64,000 bases of DNA from Bryobacteraceae bacterium (GTDB lineage: Bacteria > Acidobacteriota > Terriglobia > Bryobacterales > Bryobacteraceae): contig JAWKHH010000002.1 in NCBI GenBank assembly GCA_041394945.1, positions 504,501 through 568,500 on the forward strand, written 5' to 3'. A program made the position numbers and the translations under genes. Below, piece by piece: positions 42,436 through 51,699 of the stretch (position 1 is its first letter; each line of letters begins with the position of its first letter). The notes beneath the pieces are model-generated. The model saw only the letters and a program-made list of their open reading frames with translations. It searched no databases and was not told where the DNA came from.

Positions 42436-44289
42436 ATGATCCTCCTGCTCGCCGCCATCACCACCGCCGGCGACCTTTCCGGCATGGTGGACGCCTACCT
42501 CACGAAAATCGCCGAATCCCATTGGGCCGCCCGCAAGGCTGAGATCGCCGCGCTCCGCACCCCCGCTCAGATCGCGGCCCGCCAGCAGCGCGTCCGCGAT
42601 GCGATGCTCCGCTCCATCGGCGGCTGGCCCGCACGCACCCCGCTCCTCCCGAAAGTCACCGGCACGCTCCATCGCCAAGGCTATCGAATCGAAAAGCTCA
42701 CCTACGAATCCCTGCCCGGTTTCCGCGTGACGGCCAACTTCTACATCCCCAACGGCGCCGGACCGTTCCCCGCCGTCCTCGGCGTCGCCGGTCACAGCAA
42801 CGAAGGCAAGGCCGCCGAGATCTACCAGCGCGGCTGGATCGGCATGGTGCGACGCGGCATCGCCGTCCTCGCCTACGACCCTCCTGGCCAAGGCGAACGC
42901 AGCGAATACTGGGACGCCAACGCCAACAGATCCCGCGTCGGCATCGGGACCCGCGAACACACCATGGCCGGCCTCCAGTGCATGCTCACCGGTACGAGCA
43001 TCGCTCGCTACGAGATCTGGGACGGCGTTCGCGGGCTCGACTATTTGCTGACGCGCCCGGAAATCGATCCAGTCCGAATCGCGGTAGCCGGCAACTCGGG
43101 CGGCGGCACGCAGTCGGCCTATCTGAGCGCGCTCGAACCGCGGCTGGCCGCCGCTGCGCCGTCGTGCTACATCACCTCGTGGGAGAAGCTGTGGTTCAAA
43201 CCCGGTCCGCAGGACGCCGAGCAGAACTTCTGGGGCTTCATTCGCGACGGCCTCGATTTCCCCGATTTCCTCACCGCCTACGCGCCGCGTCCTGTGAAGA
43301 TGCTCACCGCGATTCAGGACTTCTTCCCCATCGACGGCGCGCGCGCCTCCTACGCGGAAGCCTCGGCGATCTTCGCAAAGCTCGACGCGCGTGAGAAGGT
43401 CGGTTTCTTCGAATACGACGATACACACGGCTGGTCCAAACCCCGCCGCGAGGAGACCTACCGCTGGTTCGAGAAATGGCTGCTCGGCCGCGAGGGAGAC
43501 GGCAAAGAAGCGGAGTCCACCGCCGAAAAGCCCGAAACGCTAAACGTCACCGCAACCGGGCAGCTCGCCACCTCCGGCGGCAGTGAAACCGTGGCATCGC
43601 TGAATCGCAAGCGCGCCGAGGAGATGTATCCCAACCGCGCCGCCGCGCGTCGGGGAGCCGATATCGCCGCGCTTGTCCGCAAGCGGCTTGTTTTCGAAAC
43701 GCCCGGCGCGGTGTCGGCGAAGAAGATCGGCGACGCGCCCGGCGGCGGCGAGCAGTTGCTCATCGCTACCGAACCTGGCATCACCGTGGAAGCCGTGCTC
43801 TACCAGCGCCCTGGCGCCAAGCGGACTTTGCTTGTACTCGATCCGCAAACCAAGGCTCCCGCGCCTGAGGGCGACAGTAACGTCTGCTACCTCATGGTGC
43901 GGGGTTGGGGCGCCAGCGCGCCGCCGAAGACCACCAGCAGCGGCTACGGCGCCTCCTACCAGACCTTCATGCGCGCCTACCTGCTTGGCAGAACAATGGC
44001 CGGCATGCAATCCACCGACGTGATGGCTGCGATCCGCTACCTCGAGTCGCGGGGATTCAGATCGATTTCGATTCACGGCGAGGGCTCCGGAGAGGCGCTG
44101 GCGCTCTATGCGGGTCTGCTCAATCCGAACATCGTTTCCGTCCACCGTGCTGGCCGCATCCCCACGTTCCTCGAGATCGCGCGCATGCCGGACCACAACG
44201 GGCTTCTCGAATTGATCGTCCCCGGCGTTCTCGCGGACTTCGACCTCTCGGACCTCGAAAAGGCGCTTGGCTCCCGCTATGCGCGCTAG
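42436..44289 (+). CDS. Bimodular alpha/beta hydrolase 1 (acetyl-xylan-esterase/dienelactone-hydrolase type)
   Basis: 617 residues with a short signal-like N-terminus (ILLLAAITTAG). The N-terminal module is a complete hydrolase: FPAVLGVAGHSNEGKA (oxyanion side), VLAYDPPGQGERSEYWD, nucleophile Ser in AVAGNSGGGTQSAY, Asp in IQDFFPIDGARASY, His in DDTHGWSKPRREETYRWFE. The C-terminal module (residues ~440-617) repeats the same topology, but its elbow is HGEGSGEALALYAG, i.e. Glu at the nucleophile place, so it is probably inactive. The family includes esterases acting on acetylated xylans. The last 11 bp overlap the next, similar gene. Substrate unknown. Confidence 0.8.
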   Translation: MILLLAAITTAGDLSGMVDAYLTKIAESHWAARKAEIAALRTPAQIAARQQRVRDAMLRSIGGWPARTPLLPKVTGTLHRQGYRIEKLTYESLPGFRVTANFYIPNGAGPFPAVLGVAGHSNEGKAAEIYQRGWIGMVRRGIAVLAYDPPGQGERSEYWDANANRSRVGIGTREHTMAGLQCMLTGTSIARYEIWDGVRGLDYLLTRPEIDPVRIAVAGNSGGGTQSAYLSALEPRLAAAAPSCYITSWEKLWFKPGPQDAEQNFWGFIRDGLDFPDFLTAYAPRPVKMLTAIQDFFPIDGARASYAEASAIFAKLDAREKVGFFEYDDTHGWSKPRREETYRWFEKWLLGREGDGKEAESTAEKPETLNVTATGQLATSGGSETVASLNRKRAEEMYPNRAAARRGADIAALVRKRLVFETPGAVSAKKIGDAPGGGEQLLIATEPGITVEAVLYQRPGAKRTLLVLDPQTKAPAPEGDSNVCYLMVRGWGASAPPKTTSSGYGASYQTFMRAYLLGRTMAGMQSTDVMAAIRYLESRGFRSISIHGEGSGEALALYAGLLNPNIVSVHRAGRIPTFLEIARMPDHNGLLELIVPGVLADFDLSDLEKALGSRYAR

Positions 44290-46381
44290 CGCCGCCTCCC
44301 TCCTGCTGGTGGCGGCCGCCGCCGCGCAGACCCTTCCCGGCACCCGGCCGCTCATCCGCACCGGCGACCTCGCGATGGACATGGTTGCCTCGATCGACCG
44401 CTACCTCGACTCGCGCCTCGCCGCCTCAGCCACCCGCCGCCCGCCTGCGGACCCCGCCTCCCGCGACCGCCTCCGTCATCTGCTCGGCGTCGTCGACCCT
44501 CGTCCCCCGTTCGATTCGCCCGTGCTTGTCGCGGCCAGTGGCCGAGCCCAGCACATCCGCTGGCCCGCGCTCGACGGCGTCGAAGGCGAGGGCGTCCTGC
44601 TTCGGCCGGCGGGCGCGCCGAAAGCTCACGTCATCGTCCTGCCTGACGCCGGCGGCGATCCCCAGCCCGAATACGCCTGGCGCCTCGCGGCCAACGGTGC
44701 GTTGGTGCTGATCCCCTACCTCATCGATCGCGCCGACACCTGGTCCGTGAACCCGGCCATCGGCCGCGCCACCAATCAGCCGCATCGTGAGTTCATCCAT
44801 CGCATGGCCTACGAGATGGGCCGCCACCTCGCCGGCTACGAAGTCCAGAAGGTGCTCGCCGCCGTCGACTGGTTCACCCGCCTCGACGCTTCGAAGCCCA
44901 TCGGCGTCTTCGGCTACGGCGAAGGAGGGCTCGTCGGGCTGATGAGCGCCGCGCTCGACCAACGAATCAAGGCCGCCGTCGTCAGCGGCTACTTCAACAA
45001 GCGCGAGGACGTCGTGTGGAGTGAGCCGATCTACCGCAACGTATGGTCCCAACTCGAAACCTGGGGCGACGCCGAATTGGCGATGCTCGCCAAGGCGGGT
45101 GGCCGCACTGTGATCGTCGAAGCCTCGCCGCATCCGCGGGTCGATGGTCCTCCGCCCGAGCGCGACAGCCGGCGCGGAGCCGCGCCGGGCCGTATCGTTA
45201 CGCCTGCCATCGCAACGGTTCGCGCCGAAGCGAAGAAGGCGAACGTCCCGATCGTCGAAGGCGGTCCAGGATCGCCGGCCGCCCTCCGCGGACTCCTCGA
45301 ATCGCTCGGTGCGCCGCCCGGTGACCTTGCGTCCGCCACTGCGTCCCGGTTCGCCCCCTCAATCGATACCCACCGCCAGTTTCGCCAACTCGTCGACTTC
45401 ACGCAGCGGCTCATGCGCGAGTTCGATCCCCACCGTGCCGCCTTCGTCTCCGGGAAGTCCGCGGATCAACTCCGCCAGTACTTCTGGGAGGAATCGCAAG
45501 GCCGCATGCCCCCCGCGGCGGAGCCGCTCTCCGCCGCCCAGTCCCGCCTTTGGACCGAAACCCCCAAGTGGCGCGCCTGGCAGGTGGTGATTCCGGTCTG
45601 GGGCGAAGTCTACGCATACGGGCTCCTGCTGGTCCCCAGGAACCTTCGCGGCGGCGAACGCCGCCCCGTCGTCGTCACGCAGCACGGTTTGGAGGGCCGC
45701 CCCGAGCACCTCGTGAAACCAGAGGATGACCGCACGCGCCAGGTCTACAAACAATTCGCCGCCGAACTCGCCGACCAGGGCTACATCGTCTTCGCGCCAC
45801 AGAATCCCTATATCGGGCAGGATGCGTTTCGCGTGCTGATGCGCAAGGGCAATCCGGTGAAGCTGTCTCTGTTCTCGTTCATCATCGGCCAGCACGACCG
45901 CATTCTGGACTGGCTCGAGACGCTGCCCTGGGTCGATCCGAAGCGGATCGGATTCTACGGTCTCTCCTACGGCGGCAAGACGGCGATCCGTGTCCCGGCC
46001 GTCGTCACCCGTTATGCGCTCTCGATCTGCTCCGGCGACTTCAACCAGTGGATCTGGAAGGTGGCAAGCGAAGACGCGCCATTCGGCTACATGTACACCG
46101 TCGAGTACGACATGCTCGAGTTCGACCTCGGCCCGACGTTCAACTACGCGGAGATGGCCAACCAACTCATCGCTCCGCGGCCTTTCATGGTGGAGCGCGG
46201 CCATCGCGACGGCGTCGGGATCGACGAATGGGTCTCCCATGAATACGCCAAGGTCCGGCGCCACTACGTCAAGGCGGGCATCGGCGACCGTACCGCGATT
46301 GAATTCTTCGACGGTCCGCACCAGATCCACGGCGTCGGAACTTACGAGTTCCTCCGCCGCTGGCTTGGGCCTATCCGTTAG
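44279..46381 (+). CDS. Bimodular alpha/beta hydrolase 2 (dienelactone-hydrolase type)
   Basis: 700 residues with signal MRASAASLLLVAAAAAQ. It is again two alpha/beta hydrolase modules. The N-terminal one has GVFGYGEGGLVGLMSAAL, with Glu replacing the nucleophile Ser. The C-terminal one looks active: PVVVTQHGLEGRPEH, YIVFAPQNPYIGQD, GFYGLSYGGKTAIR with the nucleophile Ser, MVERGHRDGVGIDEWVSHEY and FFDGPHQIHG with the His. Thus live and dead modules are in the opposite order to the preceding gene. Start ATG 44279 overlaps that gene by 11 bp. The two likely act together on an exported substrate. Confidence 0.8.
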   Translation: MRASAASLLLVAAAAAQTLPGTRPLIRTGDLAMDMVASIDRYLDSRLAASATRRPPADPASRDRLRHLLGVVDPRPPFDSPVLVAASGRAQHIRWPALDGVEGEGVLLRPAGAPKAHVIVLPDAGGDPQPEYAWRLAANGALVLIPYLIDRADTWSVNPAIGRATNQPHREFIHRMAYEMGRHLAGYEVQKVLAAVDWFTRLDASKPIGVFGYGEGGLVGLMSAALDQRIKAAVVSGYFNKREDVVWSEPIYRNVWSQLETWGDAELAMLAKAGGRTVIVEASPHPRVDGPPPERDSRRGAAPGRIVTPAIATVRAEAKKANVPIVEGGPGSPAALRGLLESLGAPPGDLASATASRFAPSIDTHRQFRQLVDFTQRLMREFDPHRAAFVSGKSADQLRQYFWEESQGRMPPAAEPLSAAQSRLWTETPKWRAWQVVIPVWGEVYAYGLLLVPRNLRGGERRPVVVTQHGLEGRPEHLVKPEDDRTRQVYKQFAAELADQGYIVFAPQNPYIGQDAFRVLMRKGNPVKLSLFSFIIGQHDRILDWLETLPWVDPKRIGFYGLSYGGKTAIRVPAVVTRYALSICSGDFNQWIWKVASEDAPFGYMYTVEYDMLEFDLGPTFNYAEMANQLIAPRPFMVERGHRDGVGIDEWVSHEYAKVRRHYVKAGIGDRTAIEFFDGPHQIHGVGTYEFLRRWLGPIR

Positions 46382-49300
46382 CGAACCGCGATCGTCGTCC
46401 GGATCTGCGCCGGGTTCTGTGGGTTGTTACTCGGGATGTCGTTGAACACAACCACCACGAGCACCGCGTTGCTGGGCGCGGTTGTGAGCGGCACGCGGAC
46501 GTTCATCTGCCACACTCCCACCAGTCCTGGCGCCAGCCCCGAGTAGAGAATATCGGACGGATCCACGAACTGCGCTCCGATGATTATGCGCGGCAGTCCG
46601 TTGGTCGACACCGCGCCCGAAGGCGGTTCGCCGTCCGGCGGCGCTCCCTGCACTGGCCCCGGACCGGTCCCGAACAGCGTGATCACCTTGCCCCGCTCGA
46701 TCGCTACAGCGCCGTTCGACGTTCCGTTGATCGAGCCGTCTTCGTTGATCGCCGCCACCTGTCCGGTTCCCGTCGCGTTGGAGGTGAACAGCCCCGGCGA
46801 TGCAATATCCATGCGGATCGTGCTCGACGCAACAACCCGGCCCGTCGATGGCTGTTGCACCAGTACCTCCACGTTGCCGCTCGACGGCGTATCCTTCGGC
46901 ACCAGGAAATTGATCTGGAACGGCGACACGAAGTAGATGGGCGAAGGCGTCTGATTCACCAGCACCTGCAAATCCTCGATCGTCGTAGGAATCGGAATCG
47001 GGTTCGGTAGCTCATTGAATACGCGCGTCACTTCGGTGAACGAGTAGTTGAACTGACGGCTCTGCATCGTGGCGACCATGCCCGGTGTCACGCGCGGCAG
47101 ATAATTCGCGCCGTTCACCACGCTCAGCGTAGGGTAGTGGATGGCGATCCGGTTGAGCGCATCGGCGACGTACAGATTCGAAAACCGGTCGAGCGTGAGC
47201 GCCAGCGGACCTCCGGAAGGCACCGAATAGTCCGAAGCGTCGCCGGCGATCGTCAAGTCGTCGAACCGGCGGTAACGCAGGGCCTGGTTGGCGTTGCGGT
47301 TGGCCACCCAGATCTCGCCGGTCACCTTGCTTACGAAGACGGCCACCGGGGTTCGGACGCCGCGCTGCAGGCTGAAGGCGGCCGTCGGATCGGTTCCCGC
47401 AACCGGCGCCCGGCTGAAGATCTGGATCCGGTTGTTCGCCGAGTCGGCCACGTAGAGCCGGTCGTCGGTATCGGTGGAGATGTGCGCCGGCCCGTTGAAC
47501 CGGTTTCCGGTGGTTCCCGCGGCCGACGAGTTGAAGTCGGGCTGCCCAAACACGCGGTCCGCCGCCATGCCGCTCGTGAAGGGTGGGGTGAACAGCAGCA
47601 CGCGGTGGTGCGCGTTGTCGGAAACAAGAAGGCTGCCTTCCACGCTAAAGGCCAAGCCGTACGGGGCGGACATCGTGCGCGAAGAGGCATCGGTCTGCCG
47701 CGCCGTGAAGCTTGCCTGCCCGATCACGAGGTCGGCGCGCCGTGGGGTTTCGGTTTGCCCGAACGGATCCGGGAAGCGCATCACGCGCCCGTTGCCGGTA
47801 TCGGCTACCCATAGATTGCCGTCGGCATCCACCGCTACGCCCACCGGAAGCGAAAGGCCGATGTTGCTCGGCGTCGTCGGTTCACCGGAAGGGAAGTTGA
47901 TGATCGCGCGGTAAAAGTCCGGCTGTCCGATCACGATGTCGGCCGCGTCGCCCCCGCGCGCGCGAAGTGCGTTGGCAAAGCCCAGCACGCGATGGTTTAG
48001 CGTATCGGCCACGTACATGCGCGGCGGATTCACCCGGTTGTCGAACACCACTCCGCCCGCCTGAATGCTTCCGCCGTTGAACTGGAACTCGCGGCCTTCG
48101 ATCAGATTCGGCGAATCGAACTCGAAGCCGATCTGGCCGAGCACGCGCCTGGCGCCGTAGACGCCGCCCCGGGCCACAGGCGGGCCCGTCGAGATGTCGC
48201 CCATCACGATCACGCGGTTGTTGTTCGTGTCGGCGATGTAAACCTCTCCGCCGGCGAATACCGCATGCAGCGGCGAATTCACGGTAGAGTCCGAAGGCTC
48301 GGCGAGGCCGCGGTTAGGGAGCAACTGCGTCTGCTGAAAGGCGTCCTGTCCGATGACGGCTTTCGCCGTCGGGGAGAACTGCGTCCCCTCGGCCGGCCAC
48401 TGGTCGAACGGATCGTAGCGCAGGATGCGATTGGCCGGAGTGTCGATCACGAACGGCGTGTTGCCGATTGCGAAAACGCCCTGCGGCGGCGCGAGACGGT
48501 TGCCCGTCGTCACCACGCCCAACGAGTTCTCATTGATCGGCGGCGGCGGGGTCTGGCCCTGCGCGACCGCCGGCTGGATTCCCATGAGGCGAGTGGCGTC
48601 CATCCCGCTGACGAACGGCGGAGTGTAGACCAGCACGCGGTTCAGGGCGTCGCAGACGAACAGCCGTCCGGCCTGGTCGAAGGCGATGCCCGCCGGTGCG
48701 TTCATCCGGGTCTTGTTCGTCCGGTTGGCCGCCGTGTTCGTGGCCGCGATGGTCGCGCTGGTGAGGAAATCCGGCTGGCCCAACACCAGCGACGCGGCCG
48801 GGCCGTTGGCGGCGCCCGGCCCGAGCGCGCTCGAAGGATAACGCAGCACGCGATTGTTGCCGGCGTCGCTCACCCACAAATTCCCGCTGCCATCGAAGGC
48901 GATCGCCGACACGAAAATCGTCGTGTTCCGCGAGAGCAGAAGCGAACGCTCGTTCAGCCCGGCCTGGTTCGGACCGCGCGTCTCGAACGACGGCTGGCCG
49001 ATCACCATGTCCGCGAGTTTCACCTCGTCCGGCTGCGAAAATGGGCGCGAATACCGCACGATACGGTTGTTGCCCGCGTCGGCGACGTAGAGATTCCCCG
49101 AACTGTCGACGGCCACGCCGGTGGGGGAGAAAAGGCCGCTTGAAAAAGCCGTGGTCGGGCCAAGCCCGAGCGTCCCGGTCTTCGTTCTCTGCCCGATCAC
49201 GATATCGGCGGGCGCGCCGTTTTCGAAAGAGCCCGCGTTTTGCCATGCCAGCACGCGGTTGTTTCTGGAGTCGGCGACATAGAGAATCCGGTTCCCCTCC

Positions 49301-49497
49301 GAGGTGTCAACCGCCACCGCGGCGGGCTGGTTGAGTTCACGCCCCTCGACGAGGTTGGGCTGAGTAGTCAGGATCGGGTCGACGCTGAGATGACCGAGTG
49401 CCCGCGATGCCTGTTGGTTCAGCGGGATCTGCCCAGCAAGTGTCTGGGCCAAAACAAGAGTCAGCGCGGTCTTTGCAATGATTTTTCCAGTTTTCAT
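46378..49497 (-). CDS. NHL-repeat beta-propeller protein with Solibacter-type C-terminal domain
   Basis: 1039 residues, Sec signal (IAKTALTLVLAQTLAGQ). Up to ~residue 800 it is made of NHL repeats of the form VAVDSSGNLYVADAGNNRIVRY, seen about a dozen times and forming two or more propellers. The C-terminal ~230 residues (VNGANYLPRVTPGMVATMQS, then INFLVPKD, FTSNATGTGQVAAINEDGS, VITLFGTGPGPV, DILYSGLAPGLVGVWQMNVRVP) are the domain described in Solibacter paralogues (TIGR03437). It is probably cell-surface or secreted and binds ligands. It is convergent with hydrolase 2: the two stop codons overlap by 4 bp. Confidence 0.88.
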   Translation of the reverse strand: MKTGKIIAKTALTLVLAQTLAGQIPLNQQASRALGHLSVDPILTTQPNLVEGRELNQPAAVAVDTSEGNRILYVADSRNNRVLAWQNAGSFENGAPADIVIGQRTKTGTLGLGPTTAFSSGLFSPTGVAVDSSGNLYVADAGNNRIVRYSRPFSQPDEVKLADMVIGQPSFETRGPNQAGLNERSLLLSRNTTIFVSAIAFDGSGNLWVSDAGNNRVLRYPSSALGPGAANGPAASLVLGQPDFLTSATIAATNTAANRTNKTRMNAPAGIAFDQAGRLFVCDALNRVLVYTPPFVSGMDATRLMGIQPAVAQGQTPPPPINENSLGVVTTGNRLAPPQGVFAIGNTPFVIDTPANRILRYDPFDQWPAEGTQFSPTAKAVIGQDAFQQTQLLPNRGLAEPSDSTVNSPLHAVFAGGEVYIADTNNNRVIVMGDISTGPPVARGGVYGARRVLGQIGFEFDSPNLIEGREFQFNGGSIQAGGVVFDNRVNPPRMYVADTLNHRVLGFANALRARGGDAADIVIGQPDFYRAIINFPSGEPTTPSNIGLSLPVGVAVDADGNLWVADTGNGRVMRFPDPFGQTETPRRADLVIGQASFTARQTDASSRTMSAPYGLAFSVEGSLLVSDNAHHRVLLFTPPFTSGMAADRVFGQPDFNSSAAGTTGNRFNGPAHISTDTDDRLYVADSANNRIQIFSRAPVAGTDPTAAFSLQRGVRTPVAVFVSKVTGEIWVANRNANQALRYRRFDDLTIAGDASDYSVPSGGPLALTLDRFSNLYVADALNRIAIHYPTLSVVNGANYLPRVTPGMVATMQSRQFNYSFTEVTRVFNELPNPIPIPTTIEDLQVLVNQTPSPIYFVSPFQINFLVPKDTPSSGNVEVLVQQPSTGRVVASSTIRMDIASPGLFTSNATGTGQVAAINEDGSINGTSNGAVAIERGKVITLFGTGPGPVQGAPPDGEPPSGAVSTNGLPRIIIGAQFVDPSDILYSGLAPGLVGVWQMNVRVPLTTAPSNAVLVVVVFNDIPSNNPQNPAQIRTTIAVR

Positions 49498-49593
49498 GAG
49501 GTTGCCGTCGTGGTCGTTCTAGTACCTTTTGCCAACATACCACGTCGCTCCGTTGACGATTCAAACCCGCCTCGATTCGCCGGCGTTGCATGC

Positions 49594-49599
49594 TACGCT
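49594..49599 (+). promoter_or_regulatory. -10-like box TACGCT before mqnA
   Basis: TGCTACGCT ends only 5 nt before the TTG start at 49605; with normal -10 spacing transcription would start at or inside the start codon. Confidence 0.4.
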
Positions 49600-49604
49600 G
49601 AGGT

Positions 49605-50429
49605 TTGCCCGCCTCGCGACCCTCCGTTGCCGCTGTCAGCTACCTCAACACCGTACCCTTGATCTGGGGCTTCGAACACAGCCCTTTGCGGGAACGGATC
49701 GAAATGATCTCTTGCGTGCCCTCCGAATGCGCGCGCCGCGTCGAATCCGGCGCGGCGGACTTGGGCCTGGTCCCGGTCGCCGAAATGGCGCGCCTTGGCC
49801 TCACCGCCGTGCCCGGATTGGGAATCGCGTGCCGGGGAGCGGTCCGGAGCATTCTTTTGCTCGCGCCCGTCGCCCCGGGCCAGATCCGCCGCCTCGCCGC
49901 CGATTCCGGCTCGCGGACCTCGGTGGCGCTCGCAAGAGCCATCCTCCGGCGCCGTTGGGGCGTTGATCCGGAGCTGATTGAAATGGACCCCGATCCGGAC
50001 GAGATGCTCTCCTCCGCCGACGCCGCCCTCCTCATCGGCGACGCCGCGTTGCGCGTCGATCCGGAATCGGCCGGCGTTCCCGTGCTCGACCTCGGGGAGG
50101 AATGGCTGCGCCTTACCGGGCTGCCCATGGTGTTCGCCCAGTGGGCCGGCAGGCCGGAACGGACGGCTCCGCTCCTCGCCGCCGGCCGCGCCCGATGGTT
50201 CGAAGAATCGCTCGAGGCTGGATTGGCGTCCATGGACGCGATCGTCGAGCGGGAATCCGCGCTCCGGAGTTTCGATCCGGCCCTCGTCCGGCGCTACCTT
50301 GCGCGGCACATCGTGTTTCGTGTCGGCGAGGAAGAAGAGCGCGGTATGGCTGCATTTCGGGCATTCCTCGCCGAAGACGGTGTTCCCGATCTCACTCGGG
50401 CCGCTGCGGTGGTTCCCGAAGGCGCTTGA
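49605..50429 (+). CDS. mqnA: Chorismate dehydratase MqnA (futalosine menaquinone pathway)
   Basis: 274 residues, periplasmic-binding-protein-like fold. It shows VAAVSYLNTVPLIWGFEH, CVPSECARRVESGAADLGLVPVAEMA, SRTSVALARAIL, ADAALLIGDAAL and DLGEEWLRLTGLPMVFAQWAG. These are characteristic of MqnA, which dehydrates chorismate to 3-enolpyruvylbenzoate. The other mqn genes are not in the window. The polyprenyl synthase at 56032 would supply the quinone side chain. Start TTG 49605 is the first good codon before the conserved segment. The 3' end overlaps a convergent small gene by 38 bp. Confidence 0.9.
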   Translation: MPASRPSVAAVSYLNTVPLIWGFEHSPLRERIEMISCVPSECARRVESGAADLGLVPVAEMARLGLTAVPGLGIACRGAVRSILLLAPVAPGQIRRLAADSGSRTSVALARAILRRRWGVDPELIEMDPDPDEMLSSADAALLIGDAALRVDPESAGVPVLDLGEEWLRLTGLPMVFAQWAGRPERTAPLLAAGRARWFEESLEAGLASMDAIVERESALRSFDPALVRRYLARHIVFRVGEEEERGMAAFRAFLAEDGVPDLTRAAAVVPEGA

Positions 50430-50733
50430 ACACGTAGGCCGTGTAGACTTGCGTCACTACCTGTTTTCGTCCTTCCGGTCCCCGCTCTTCGTTCTGCAGC
50501 GCGTAGGGTGACGAAGACACGAGCTCCCAACCCTGCCGCGCCGCCTCCTGCAGTTCCCACTCGTCCACCTGGCGATAGCGTGCTGGCGCGATCTCGCGGG
50601 GAAGAACCGTGCGGACTTCCCATTCCGGATATTGTTGGCGGCGCGAACCGCGCGGCTGCGCCATGAGGAGAAAAGCGGCGGCCGACAGAGCGGCGGCGAA
50701 AGCGGCGATCCGTCGGGGCGATTTCCAATCCAT
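50392..50733 (-). CDS. Hypothetical membrane-anchored protein with GWELV motif
   Basis: 113 residues: an N-terminal helix (RIAAFAAALSAAAFLLMAQ) that may be a signal anchor, then WEVRTVLPREIAPARYRQVD, EWELQEAARQGWELVSSSPY and VVTQVYTAYVFKRLREP. The layout of a beta strand, helix, GWELV, strand YVFKR recalls DUF4177-type small domains. Its end overlaps mqnA by 38 bp. Function unknown. Confidence 0.6.
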   Translation of the reverse strand: MDWKSPRRIAAFAAALSAAAFLLMAQPRGSRRQQYPEWEVRTVLPREIAPARYRQVDEWELQEAARQGWELVSSSPYALQNEERGPEGRKQVVTQVYTAYVFKRLREPPQRPE

Positions 50734-50787
50734 ACTCGCTATGACGGCGCCCCGGCCTGCCCCGTGGAGCGGCCGTCGAATCGTGCT

Positions 50788-51303
50788 ATGAAGTTAGGAA
50801 TGGTTCGGACCAGCTTTGTACTTGACTCGTGGATGACCATTCGCCGCGACGCCGCCCAGGCGCTCACCGACATGCCTGCCGACAAACTCGATTTTCGCCC
50901 CACGCCGGATTTGATGACCTTTCGCGAGATCGCCGTGCACGCCCTGAACGCCGGGCACGCCCTCGCCGGGATGCTCGTTGATGGCGTGGCGGATATGACC
51001 GCGCCGGATTTCCGCGAGCGGATGAAGGGCTACTTCATCGAAGGCGCCGAGTCCATGCCCCCGGCCGAACTCGCTGAGCGAATGATCAGCACGCTGGAGC
51101 AGGACTGTCAGGCGCTGCAATCCAAGCCGGACGCCTGGCGCGCCGAGCACGTCACCCGGTTCGACGGCGCCCGCCTCACCCGGCTCGAGATGGTGCAGTT
51201 CACCAAGGAGCACGAACTCACTCACCGCTCGCAAATGTTCGTCTACCTCAGGCTCAACGGAGTGGTTCCACCCACCACTCGCCGCAGGATGGCAAAAAAA
51301 TAG
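50788..51303 (+). CDS. DinB family (DfsB-like) metal-binding protein
   Basis: 171 residues, four-helix bundle of the DinB/YfiT superfamily. Helix 1 includes SWMTIRRDAAQALTDMP; LDFRPTPDLMTFREIAVHAL carries the first His, and KEHELTHRSQMFVYLRLNG carries the second and third His (HxxxHR), completing the divalent metal site. Members include thiol-dependent transferases and stress proteins, mostly of unknown substrate. ATG 50788 is favoured; ATG 50800 is possible. The upstream open frame to 50632 is not protein-like. Confidence 0.88.
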   Translation: MKLGMVRTSFVLDSWMTIRRDAAQALTDMPADKLDFRPTPDLMTFREIAVHALNAGHALAGMLVDGVADMTAPDFRERMKGYFIEGAESMPPAELAERMISTLEQDCQALQSKPDAWRAEHVTRFDGARLTRLEMVQFTKEHELTHRSQMFVYLRLNGVVPPTTRRRMAKK

Positions 51304-51323
51304 CCGCACCCGGCAAAAACCTG

Positions 51324-51351
51324 TTGCATTCGCGCAAGGGTTTTGTATAAA
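51324..51351 (+). promoter_or_regulatory. Sigma70-type promoter of the LysW-like gene
   Basis: TTGCAT (51324-51329), a 16-bp spacer and TATAAA (51346-51351). It gives a leader of about 100 nt before ATG 51460, in contrast to the very short leaders proposed elsewhere in the window. Confidence 0.6.
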
Positions 51352-51459
51352 GGAAGCTTACGCAGTTACGCGGGGGCAAAGTGACTAGCACCGCAATCGA
51401 AACCGACGCTGGCGCGGGGGCTTGCACGACCCTCGCCGGCTCACTGGGAGGTTGGAGCA

Positions 51460-51699
51460 ATGGTAACCTGTCCGGCGTGCGATGCCGATATCGACGTGGA
51501 TGAGTCCGAACTGGATGAAGGGGATTCGTTGTCCTGTGACGAGTGTGGAGCCACGCTGAACGTGGTGAGTCTCGATCCGCTTGAACTCGAGTCCGACGAC
51601 GACCTCGACGACGACGACGAGGATGAAGACGAGGACGAAGAGTACATGGACGACGAGGAAGACGAGGACGAAGACGACGACGAGGAAGAGGATTGGTAG
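51460..51699 (+). CDS. LysW-like zinc-ribbon acidic carrier protein without terminal Gly-Glu
   Basis: 79 residues. Zinc ribbon C4-x2-C7 ... C26-x2-C29 (MVTCPACDADIDV, DSLSCDECGATLNVVSLDPL) is the LysW/ArgW scaffold including the conserved VVSLDPLEL. LysW ends in EDWGE, whose C-terminal Glu is the attachment point for aminoadipate or glutamate; here the tail is stretched with about 35 acidic residues and ends EEEDW followed directly by TAG, so the last Gly-Glu is absent. Ribosome binding GGGAGG lies 9-14 nt upstream. No lysX/argX-type ligase gene is nearby. Function may have shifted, or the C-terminus may be completed or used otherwise. Confidence 0.8.
   Translation: MVTCPACDADIDVDESELDEGDSLSCDECGATLNVVSLDPLELESDDDLDDDDEDEDEDEEYMDDEEDEDEDDDEEEDW

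Noticed and set aside
51380..51502. GTG-started 40-codon frame overlapping the LysW-like start
   Set aside because: No ribosome binding site and peptide without features; the region is better explained as 5' leader.
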